This document shows positions 1 through 5,934 of a stretch of DNA of 8,472 nt, piece after piece. This DNA comes from Gemmatimonadales bacterium (GTDB lineage Bacteria; Gemmatimonadota; Gemmatimonadetes; Gemmatimonadales; GWC2-71-9): assembly GCA_013813675.1 (NCBI GenBank), contig JACCRH010000383.1, forward strand, positions 1 to 8,472. The letters run 5' to 3'. Position 1 is the stretch's first letter, and every line of letters begins with the position of its first letter. A program made the translations under genes and the position numbers. A model generated the notes under the pieces. That model ran no database searches. It had not been told where the DNA came from and was given only the letters and a program-made list of their open reading frames with translations.

Positions 1-807
1 GTGGCCAAGAGCTGCGACGTCTACTTCTATCAGGTGGGACTTCGCCTCGGGCTCAAGGCGATCATGGAGGACGGGGTGCTGATGGGGTTCCGGGATCGGA
101 GCGGGATCGACCTGGAGAACGAAAAGAACCCGATCTGGCCCTCCTCCACCGGCTATTTCGACAAGCTCTACGGCCCCCGGCACTGGAGCCCTCCGGCCAC
201 CACGCTCAACTTTTCGATCGGACAGGGTGAGATCACCCAGACGCTGATCAACATGATGAAGTTCTACGAGGGCCTGGCCAGCGAGGGGCAGTCGTCCAGC
301 CCCTACATCGTGCGCCCGGGCCCGACCAAGGCGGTGGATCTCGGTCTGACGCCGGCGCAGCTCGGTGGCTTGCGAACCTCTCTCATCGCGGTAGTCGATC
401 GCGGCACCGCGGCCGCCAGCCGGCGGAAGGATCTGGCCGTGGCGGGGAAAACCGGCACGGCCCAGAACTCCCACGGCAAGGACCACGGCTGGTTCATCGG
501 TTTCGCGCCGGCCGACAAGCCGGAGCTGATCATCGGGGCGATCATGGAGTTCGCCGAGCACGGCTCCAGTGTCGCCCCCTTTGTGTTTCAGGCGCTGCAC
601 CGCCAGCTCCTCGGGCCGGACACGGTGGGAACCATCAAGATCAAGCCGCTGCTGGACGAGACCGTCATCATTCAGGACACGGCCCCGCGCCCGGTCGAGC
701 TGAACCCCGATTCGGCGGCGGTGCGCGCTTTGGAGGACTCCATCCGGCGCTCGGCCGCCCTGGCGGGACCGGAGGATTCCGTCCCGCGACCAGCGAGCCC
801 GGAGTGA
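1..807 (+). CDS. mrdA: Penicillin-binding protein 2 (elongasome transpeptidase), C-terminal part, truncated by window start
   Basis: This is the C-terminal 268 residues of a class B PBP, the peptidoglycan DD-transpeptidase that cross-links strands during lateral wall growth, acting in the periplasm from a single N-terminal membrane anchor. The second active-site motif is visible as SCD at residues 4-6, in the PBP2-typical context SCDVYFYQVG. The third is KTGTAQ at residues 150-155, followed by a DHGWFIGFAP block at about 161-170, which is the usual PBP2/FtsI sequence after KTGT. The catalytic SxxK serine, dimerisation domain and membrane anchor lie upstream of the window. The GTG at base 1 is therefore an internal valine codon, not a start. 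The last 60 or so residues are a low-conservation, proline- and charge-rich tail. Directly following rodA, with overlap, argues for PBP2 rather than the division enzyme FtsI. Family and role are well supported; the full gene length is unknown. Confidence 0.93.
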   Translation: MAKSCDVYFYQVGLRLGLKAIMEDGVLMGFRDRSGIDLENEKNPIWPSSTGYFDKLYGPRHWSPPATTLNFSIGQGEITQTLINMMKFYEGLASEGQSSSPYIVRPGPTKAVDLGLTPAQLGGLRTSLIAVVDRGTAAASRRKDLAVAGKTGTAQNSHGKDHGWFIGFAPADKPELIIGAIMEFAEHGSSVAPFVFQALHRQLLGPDTVGTIKIKPLLDETVIIQDTAPRPVELNPDSAAVRALEDSIRRSAALAGPEDSVPRPASPE

Positions 808-2045
808 GGGGCCCGACGGTGGACCGCCAGCTCCTGATGGTCAGCGCCGGCCTGATTGCCTTCGGCCTGCTCACCCTCTACTCGGCGGGGCAGACCGACG
901 TCCCGACGCGAGCGGCCGGCGTGTGGCATCGGCAGTTCGTCTGGGTGGGAATCGGCATCGTCGCGGCGGGCGTGGTGTTCCACCTCTCGCCCCGGCTCCT
1001 CGAATGGCTCGCACCGGCGCTCTATGGCGGCAGTCTGTTTCTCCTCGTGCTGGTGTTGCTGGTCGGGACTGGGGCGGGAACCGCGTCGAGCAGCAACAGT
1101 TGGCTTTCGATCGGCGGGCGCCAGATCGGACAGCCGTCGGAGCTGGCCAAGGTGGCCACCGTGCTGATGCTGGCGCGATATCTGTCGAGCCGGCGGGAGC
1201 CACCCCGTTCGCTGCGCGACCTGCTGGTTCCCGGACTCATCGTGGGAGTGCCCTTTCTGCTGGTGCTCAAGCAGCCCGACTTGGGTAGCGCCATCGTCTT
1301 CATCGGCATCGCCTTCGCCATGCTGTTCTGGGCCGGTGTCCGGCCCCGGCTGCTCTTCCTCCTCGCGTCGCCCGGGCTCAGTCTCCTGCTCGCCTTCAAC
1401 AACTGGACCTGGGGGGCCTGGATGGTGCTCTTCACGGCCCTTCTGTTCGCCTGGAGGCCTTACATCTCCGACGCCCTGGTGGTCTGGTTCCTCAACGTGG
1501 CGATGGGGGCGATCGCCCTTCCCCTATGGAAGCGATTAGCCCCCTATCAACAGAACCGCCTGCTCACGTTCCTGAATCCGGAGGTCGATCCTCGTGCGGC
1601 GGGCTACCATGCGATCCAATCCAGGGTGGCGATCGGGTCGGGAGGCTGGTTCGGCACCGGGTATACCGATGGTCCTCAGAAACGACTCGCCTTCCTGCCC
1701 GAGCAGCACACCGACTTCGTATTTCCCATCGTGGGGGAGGAACTGGGCTTTATCGGGGTGGCGGTGGCGTTGGCACTTTTCCTGGCATTGTTGCTCATTC
1801 TGCTCCGGATCTCCCGGCGAGCCACGGATTCCTTTGGCAGCCTGCTGATCTTCGGCATCCTCGGCCTGCTCTTCACCCACGTCTACGAGAACGTCGGCAT
1901 GACGGTGAACCTGATGCCGATCACCGGGATTCCCCTGCCGTTCTTCTCCTACGGCGGCTCCTTTTTCGTGATCTGCTGTCTGTGCCTCGGGCTCGCGTTC
2001 CGGGTGGCGAACGATTCCAGGCAGTCAGGATATCCCGATACCTGA
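804..2045 (+). CDS. rodA: RodA, SEDS-family peptidoglycan glycosyltransferase of the elongasome
   Basis: An integral membrane polymerase that builds glycan strands from lipid II and works as a complex with PBP2, the gene immediately upstream. It has 413 residues and about ten to twelve hydrophobic segments. Signature SEDS sequence is clear. VDPRAAGYH carries the aspartate equivalent to the essential SEDS catalytic residue (D262 here, at 1587-1589). It is followed by FLPEQHTDFVFP, then ENVGMTVNLMPITGIPLPF and FFSYGGS near the C-terminus. The GTG start overlaps the mrdA stop as GTGA, which implies translational coupling; there is no strong Shine-Dalgarno. A second in-frame GTG five codons later (819) is possible. 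The protein is about 40 residues longer than the E. coli form. The extra sequence is a hydrophobic stretch at about residues 195-245, before the catalytic loop, and could add two membrane helices. FtsW is the alternative, but the PBP2 neighbour and the ENVGMTVNLMPITG sequence favour RodA. Confidence 0.95.
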   Translation: MRGPTVDRQLLMVSAGLIAFGLLTLYSAGQTDVPTRAAGVWHRQFVWVGIGIVAAGVVFHLSPRLLEWLAPALYGGSLFLLVLVLLVGTGAGTASSSNSWLSIGGRQIGQPSELAKVATVLMLARYLSSRREPPRSLRDLLVPGLIVGVPFLLVLKQPDLGSAIVFIGIAFAMLFWAGVRPRLLFLLASPGLSLLLAFNNWTWGAWMVLFTALLFAWRPYISDALVVWFLNVAMGAIALPLWKRLAPYQQNRLLTFLNPEVDPRAAGYHAIQSRVAIGSGGWFGTGYTDGPQKRLAFLPEQHTDFVFPIVGEELGFIGVAVALALFLALLLILLRISRRATDSFGSLLIFGILGLLFTHVYENVGMTVNLMPITGIPLPFFSYGGSFFVICCLCLGLAFRVANDSRQSGYPDT

Positions 2046-2149
2046 CAACGGCTTACGTATGGGGGCCTAGCGCGCCGGGGCAGGATCGCAGAGATTCCAT
2101 CGGTTCCCGATGCCCACTGTTCACTCTGTCCGGGTGACCCCCTGCTTCT

Positions 2150-3025
2150 ATGGCCGTGATGGCATGGTTTAAGAAGGAACGGAAGCCACGCACGTCCCAG
2201 CGTGAACGGCTGGAGATCCCACCCGATGCGTGGGAAAAGTGCGACGGCTGCGGACACATCGACTTGCGCGAAAAGTTCGAGAAAGCGCTGAACGTCTGTC
2301 CGGAGTGTGGCCGGCACCGGCGAATCTCGGCCGAAGAATACATCGACATCCTCGCCGACCCCGGCACCTGGCGGGAGCTCTACGGCGACCTCCGCTCGGT
2401 CGACCCGCTTCACTTCGAGCACTACGCTGAGCGCCTGGTCGTCGCCCGCAAGAAGGCCGGCCGGGCGGACGCCGTGTACACCGGAAGCGCCAGGATCGAT
2501 GGGCTGCCCTACAACCTCGGCGTGATGAATTTCGCGTTCATGGGGGGCTCGATGGGCTCCGTGGTGGGGGAGAAGATCGCGCGGCTGGCGCGGCGCTCGC
2601 ACGAGAAGAAGCTGCCTCTGGTGATCGTCTCGACCTCCGGCGGCGCCCGCATGCAGGAAGGCGTGCTGTCCCTGATGCAGATGGCCAAGACCTCGGCGGC
2701 CATCGCCCAGCTCCACCGTGACGCCATCCCATACATCTCGATTCTCACCGATCCCACCACCGGCGGAGTGTCCGCCTCCTTCGCGATGCAGGGGGACGTG
2801 ATCCTGGCCGAGCCGGGCGCGGTGATCGGGTTCGCGGGCCAGCGGGTGATCAAGCAGACCATCGGGCAGGACCTTCCCGAGGGGTTCCAGACGGCCGAGT
2901 TTCTGGTGGAGCACGGGCAAATCGACGACGTGGTTCCGCGGGGCTCGCTACGGGACACCACCGCGCGCCTCCTGCGTCACATGCAGGGCCAGCGCCCGCT
3001 GGCGGAGCACGCCGAGCTGAGCTGA
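2150..3025 (+). CDS. accD: Acetyl-CoA carboxylase carboxyltransferase subunit beta
   Basis: Beta subunit of the cytoplasmic carboxyltransferase, which with AccA moves the carboxyl group from carboxybiotin to acetyl-CoA to make malonyl-CoA, the first committed step of fatty-acid synthesis. An N-terminal four-cysteine zinc ribbon is seen at C31, C34, C50 and C53 (CDGC and CPEC). The crotonase-fold carboxyltransferase core follows, with FAFMGGSMGSVVG, then SGGARMQEG at residues 163-171 (oxyanion-hole region), LMQMAKTSAA, TDPTTGGVSASFA from residue 200 and IGFAGQRVIKQT. Length is 291 residues, close to family size but without the long charged tail of E. coli AccD. The start is uncertain. ATG at 2150 gives MAVMAWFKKE, while ATG at 2159 gives MAWFKKE, which aligns better with the usual MSWF-type N-terminus. 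Neither has a strong ribosome binding site. accA is not in the window. A strong hairpin follows the stop. Confidence 0.97.
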   Translation: MAVMAWFKKERKPRTSQRERLEIPPDAWEKCDGCGHIDLREKFEKALNVCPECGRHRRISAEEYIDILADPGTWRELYGDLRSVDPLHFEHYAERLVVARKKAGRADAVYTGSARIDGLPYNLGVMNFAFMGGSMGSVVGEKIARLARRSHEKKLPLVIVSTSGGARMQEGVLSLMQMAKTSAAIAQLHRDAIPYISILTDPTTGGVSASFAMQGDVILAEPGAVIGFAGQRVIKQTIGQDLPEGFQTAEFLVEHGQIDDVVPRGSLRDTTARLLRHMQGQRPLAEHAELS

Positions 3026-3049
3026 CCGGGAGTCGCATCGCACGCTCAG

Positions 3050-3081
3050 GCGCCCCACCCGCTGCTCGTTGGGTGGGGCGC
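3050..3081 (+). terminator. Probable transcription terminator hairpin after accD
   Basis: An 11-bp perfect GC-rich stem (3050-3060 with 3071-3081, GCGCCCCACCC against its complement) encloses a 10-base loop, 24 bases after the accD stop. The following bases (TGGTGTTTA) hold only a short, broken T run. It therefore looks like a weak-tailed intrinsic terminator or an mRNA-stabilising 3' hairpin. Its position suggests that accD transcription ends here and that folC is a separate unit. Confidence 0.6.
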
Positions 3082-3106
3082 TGGTGTTTATGGCGGCAGG
3101 CGTGGA

Positions 3107-3203
3107 GTGTCATCCCGAGCGAAAGCGAGGGATCTTGCTCGGGTGAGGCTCGAGCCATGCCTGAGCAAGATCCCTCAGTCGCTCCGCTCCTTCGGGATGA
3201 CAC
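3107..3203. repeat. Compound palindromic intergenic repeat, copy 1 (GTCATCCCGAG type)
   Basis: A long imperfect inverted repeat between accD and folC. The outer stem is 11 bp (3107-3117, GTGTCATCCCG, with 3193-3203). An inner stem of 14 bp (3127-3140, GAGGGATCTTGCTC, with 3163-3176) follows, and a perfect 10-bp palindrome GGCTCGAGCC sits at the centre (3147-3156). The segments between the outer and inner stems differ in length, 9 bases on the left and 16 on the right. The arms therefore look like two variant units facing each other rather than one freshly duplicated unit. The outer sequence matches the arms of the element at 5828-5895. This is a REP-like dispersed element by structure. Function is unknown; 3' end protection, cruciform formation or a transposase-mobilised REP are possible. 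Confidence 0.85.
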
Positions 3204-3233
3204 CCAACGGTTTGAACTCCAATCCGAGCTCCG

Positions 3234-4466
3234 ATGCCGCTGACTTACGACCAGGCGCTCGATTTCCTGTTCCCCCGCACGACAACCATCAAGTTCGGGC
3301 TCGCCACTACCCGGGCGCTGCTCGGGTCGCTGGGAGATCCGCACCACGTCGTGCCCACCATTCACGTCGGAGGGACCAACGGGAAGGGAAGCGTCTGCAC
3401 CTTGATCGCGGCCGCGCTGGGGGCCGCGGGGTGGCGAGTGGGACTGTACACCTCGCCCCATCTGGTCTCGTTCCGCGAGCGCATCAGGGTGGACGGCGTG
3501 CCGGTCACCGAGGAGGCGGTGGCCATGTGGACCGAGCGCCTCCGGCCGCTGATCCTCGAGCGCCGCGCCACATTCTTCGAGGCGACGACCGCGATCGCTT
3601 TCGCGGATTTTGCCGCCCGCGGCGTCGAGATCGCCGTGGCCGAAGTCGGGCTCGGTGGCCGGCTGGACAGCACCAACGTGGTCCGACCGCTGGTGAGCGC
3701 GGTGACCAAGATCGAGCGCGACCACATGAAGTACCTGGGCGACACCCTGGAGAAGATCGCCGCCGAGAAGGCCGGGATCGCCAAGCCGGGCGCGCCGTTC
3801 GTGATCGGGGAGCGGGAGCCGGAGCTGGTGGAGGTGCTGCGCCGTGCCGCCCACCGGGCAGTGGCGCGGATGGATTCCTCGGCCCGCGCCGAGGTTCGGG
3901 TGATGCCAGCCGACTACGAGTGGGCCGGACCATTGGCGCTGGCCGGGCCGCACCAGCGCCGCAATGCCGGGGTGGCCCACGGCATTCTCATGGCGCTGCC
4001 CCCGACGTGGCGGCCGGACTCGGAGTCGCTCGCACGAGGATTCGCCGAGGCGTGGATTCCGGGCCGGCTGGATCGCAGGGGCAAGTGGCTCTTCGACGTG
4101 GCGCACAACCCCGACGGCATTCGGTCGCTGGTCACCGCGCTGGAGTCTCTGCGCCCGCCCCGGCCGATTCACGGCCTGATCTCGATTCTGGGCGACAAGG
4201 AGTGGCCCGACATGCTGGTCCAACTCGACCGCGCCATCGACCGGGGGGTGCTGACCGTCGCCCCCACGGCAGCGAGCCGCGGCTGGGACGCCGCGTGGCT
4301 GCGGCGCTGGCTGGGAGACGCGTCCCGCCCACCTGCCCGGGCGTCGTGGACGCTGGTCCCGGATTTTCAGGCGGCCCTCCGCGAAGTCCAGCGCGACGCG
4401 GGCACCGTGCTCGTCACCGGCTCCTTCCACACCGTCGGCGACGTGATGGGTGAGCTGGGACTGTGA
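3234..4466 (+). CDS. folC: Bifunctional folylpolyglutamate synthase / dihydrofolate synthase
   Basis: A cytoplasmic Mur-ligase-family ATP-dependent enzyme that adds glutamate to reduced folates; in many bacteria it also makes dihydrofolate from dihydropteroate. It has 410 residues, normal for the family. The ATP-binding P-loop is HVGGTNGKGS at residues 44-53, followed by LYTSPHL, the typical folate-side loop. FFEATTAIAF and AEVGLGGRLDSTN come next, then ERDHMKYLGDT, with the DH pair at residues 163-164. EKAGIAK carries K179, the position of the carbamylated lysine in this family. The C-terminal domain has FDVAHNPDG (D288 and H291) and ends with TGSFHTVGDVM. The ATG start has only a weak GAG six bases upstream. 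The accD-folC order is also found in E. coli, but here a hairpin and a palindromic repeat separate the two genes. Strict FPGS versus bifunctional activity cannot be told from sequence alone. Confidence 0.95.
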   Translation: MPLTYDQALDFLFPRTTTIKFGLATTRALLGSLGDPHHVVPTIHVGGTNGKGSVCTLIAAALGAAGWRVGLYTSPHLVSFRERIRVDGVPVTEEAVAMWTERLRPLILERRATFFEATTAIAFADFAARGVEIAVAEVGLGGRLDSTNVVRPLVSAVTKIERDHMKYLGDTLEKIAAEKAGIAKPGAPFVIGEREPELVEVLRRAAHRAVARMDSSARAEVRVMPADYEWAGPLALAGPHQRRNAGVAHGILMALPPTWRPDSESLARGFAEAWIPGRLDRRGKWLFDVAHNPDGIRSLVTALESLRPPRPIHGLISILGDKEWPDMLVQLDRAIDRGVLTVAPTAASRGWDAAWLRRWLGDASRPPARASWTLVPDFQAALREVQRDAGTVLVTGSFHTVGDVMGELGL

Positions 4467-4514
4467 TCCTCTCGCGGCCACCATAGGCTGATAGCTGATC
4501 GCTTCGGGCCCACT

Positions 4515-4520
4515 TATCTT
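4515..4520 (+). promoter_or_regulatory. Possible -10 element for a leaderless hisS transcript
   Basis: TATCTT matches the sigma-70 -10 consensus at four of six positions. It lies in the short folC-hisS gap and ends seven bases before the hisS ATG at 4528, so transcription would begin at or next to the start codon. There is no Shine-Dalgarno-like purine run in this gap just before the ATG. No convincing -35 hexamer is visible at 16-18 bases upstream (TAGCTG at 4492-4497 is poor). The call rests on position and composition only. Confidence 0.3.
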
Positions 4521-4527
4521 GCTGCCC

Positions 4528-5838
4528 ATGCAACCCCAGGCGCTGCCGGGATTTCGCGATTTCTATCCCGCCGACATGGCGCTCCGGGACCGCATTGTCC
4601 GGACCTGGCGGCGGGTCGCGGCGCGCTATGGCTTCGAGGAATACGACGGTCCGCCGCTGGAGCCGCTGGAGCTGTACACGGCCAAGAGCGGGGAGGAGAT
4701 CGTCGGCCAGCTCTATAGCTTCGTCGACAAGGGCGGCCGGGACGTCTCGCTCAGGCCGGAGATGACGCCGACGCTGGCGCGGATGGTGGCGGCGCGCGCC
4801 AACGGACTCAAGAAACCGATCCGCTGGTTCTCCATCCCCCAGCTCTTTCGCTACGAGCGGCAGCAGCGCGGCAGGCTGCGAGAGCACTTCCAGCTCAACT
4901 GCGACCTGATCGGTGAGCCGGGCCACCTCGCCGATGCCGAGATCGTCGCCCTGGCGATCGACGCGGTGCGAGCCTTCGGCCTGGGTTCGGCGGACATTCG
5001 AGTCCGGCTTTCCGACCGCAGGCTGCTCACCGCGCTGCTCGAGGCGGTGGGCGTCTCCCCGGCGCAGGTGCCACTGGTCTACCAGGTCTTCGACAAGATC
5101 CGCCGGACGCCGGAGGACGTGTCGGTCACGCGGCTCAGCGGCGCGGGACTACCCGGCCCGACGATCGACCGGCTGCTCGGCATCGTGCGGGCGAGGACCT
5201 GGTCGGAGCTCGACGGACTCGGCGCCGGGCTCGACCGCGCTCTGGCGCAGGGTGACCCGCTGAGGCGGACCTTCGAGGCGTTGCAGGCCCTGGGATTCGG
5301 CGACTACCTCGATTTGGACCTCGGCATCGTGCGCGGGCTCGCCTATTACACGGGCACGGTGTTCGAGCTGTTCGATGCCCGCGGCGAGCTGCGCGCCATC
5401 TCCGGCGGCGGGCGGTACGACGACCTGCTGCGCGCGCTGGGCGGGGTCGATCTTCCCGCGCTCGGGTTCGGCATGGGCGACGTGGTGTTGGGCGAGCTGC
5501 TCCGCGACCGGGGCCTGGCCCCGGACTCGGTGTCGAGCATCGACGTCTTTCTGGCGGCCATCACCCAGGATGACCTGCCCCACCTCCTCGGCCTCGCTCG
5601 AGAGCTGCGCGACGCCGGCGCGCGCGTGGAGTTCGCGCTGGCGCCGCAGGCCGTAGGCAAGCAGCTCAAGCTCGCCGACGCGCGCGGCGCCCGTCTGGCC
5701 CTGGTGGTGGGGCCGGACGATCGGGGCCGCGGCGAGGTGATGCTGAAGGATCTCCGCGAGAAAACGCAGGAGTCGATCCCGCGTGACGCGGTGCGAGACC
5801 GGGTGGCCCGGATCCTCGGGGACGAATTGTCATCCTGA
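4528..5838 (+). CDS. hisS: Histidyl-tRNA synthetase (class II)
   Basis: A cytoplasmic homodimeric enzyme that charges tRNA-His. From ATG 4528 it has 436 residues, starting MQPQALPGFRDFYP, which matches the usual HisRS N-terminus. A TTG nine bases earlier is open but less likely. Motif 2 is RYERQQRGRLREHFQLN at residues 108-124. The histidine-binding motifs are RGLAYYTGTVFE at 269-280, with R269 in the place of the catalytic arginine, and GGGRYDD at 293-299. A C-terminal anticodon-binding domain of about 95 residues follows (VFLAAI, then KQLKLADARGA, then GEVMLKDL). Two deviations stand out. The usual D of RGLDYY is A, and motif 3 reads GFGMGDVVLGELL where most HisRS have G-x-E-R-L, so the motif 3 arginine is absent. 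The anticodon domain and complete motif 2 argue against HisZ, the truncated regulatory paralogue. The stop codon lies inside a palindromic repeat. Confidence 0.93.
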   Translation: MQPQALPGFRDFYPADMALRDRIVRTWRRVAARYGFEEYDGPPLEPLELYTAKSGEEIVGQLYSFVDKGGRDVSLRPEMTPTLARMVAARANGLKKPIRWFSIPQLFRYERQQRGRLREHFQLNCDLIGEPGHLADAEIVALAIDAVRAFGLGSADIRVRLSDRRLLTALLEAVGVSPAQVPLVYQVFDKIRRTPEDVSVTRLSGAGLPGPTIDRLLGIVRARTWSELDGLGAGLDRALAQGDPLRRTFEALQALGFGDYLDLDLGIVRGLAYYTGTVFELFDARGELRAISGGGRYDDLLRALGGVDLPALGFGMGDVVLGELLRDRGLAPDSVSSIDVFLAAITQDDLPHLLGLARELRDAGARVEFALAPQAVGKQLKLADARGARLALVVGPDDRGRGEVMLKDLREKTQESIPRDAVRDRVARILGDELSS

Positions 5839-5895
5839 GCGGAGCGAAGGAGGCGAACGCAAGTTTCCGGCTCCTTCGCTCCGCTCAGGATGACA
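5828..5895. repeat. Perfect palindromic intergenic repeat, copy 2 (GTCATCCTGAG type), overlapping the hisS 3' end
   Basis: The arms are 25 bases each and perfectly complementary (5828-5852 and 5871-5895, beginning TGTCATCCTGAGCGGAGCG), around an 18-base loop. The outer part is the same family as the element at 3107-3203, with C to T at the ninth base. The left arm contains the last codons and the TGA stop of hisS (5836-5838). No T run follows the stem, so it is not a typical intrinsic terminator. It could still stabilise the hisS mRNA 3' end or impede read-through into proS. Confidence 0.88.
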
Positions 5896-5921
5896 GTCGC
5901 CGGCTATTGATACGAGGGACG

Positions 5922-5926
5922 AAAGG
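5922..5926 (+). promoter_or_regulatory. Ribosome binding site of proS
   Basis: AAAGG within GAAAGGAAACC lies eight bases before the ATG at 5935. It fixes the proS start, and it is one of only two clear Shine-Dalgarno sequences in this window. Confidence 0.7.
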
Positions 5927-5934
5927 AAACCAGG

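Noticed and set aside
1..3. GTG at the first base as the start of a short 268-residue protein
   Set aside because: The sequence begins three residues before the SxN-type motif of a transpeptidase and lacks the SxxK serine, so the gene clearly continues upstream of the window.
2098..2112. Small hairpin CATCGG-TTC-CCGATG in the rodA-accD gap
   Set aside because: It has only six base pairs with a three-base loop and no T run, so chance is likely in GC-rich DNA. The rest of the 104-base gap shows no clear promoter or terminator.
3107..4453. A 448-codon + strand frame overlapping folC in another frame
   Set aside because: It starts inside the palindromic repeat and its product is arginine/glycine/proline-rich with no recognisable domain, while folC in the overlapping frame has every family motif.
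2850..4529. A 559-codon open frame on the - strand across accD, the gap and folC
   Set aside because: It runs antisense to two clearly conserved genes and its translation is low-complexity and rich in R, G, P and H, with no family motif. Such frames are common opposite GC-rich genes because of third-position bias.
3107..5895. CRISPR-like repeat pair
   Set aside because: There are only two diverged palindromes 2.6 kb apart with genes between them, with no regular spacers and no cas genes.
5828..5910. Copy 2 of the palindrome as an intrinsic terminator for hisS
   Set aside because: The stem is strong, but the following bases (GTCGCCGGC) contain no U-tract, and the loop is large. It is better described as a repeat element.
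5905..5913. TATTGATAC as a -10 element for proS
   Set aside because: It matches the consensus poorly and no -35 is present at the right distance, since that region is the repeat arm.
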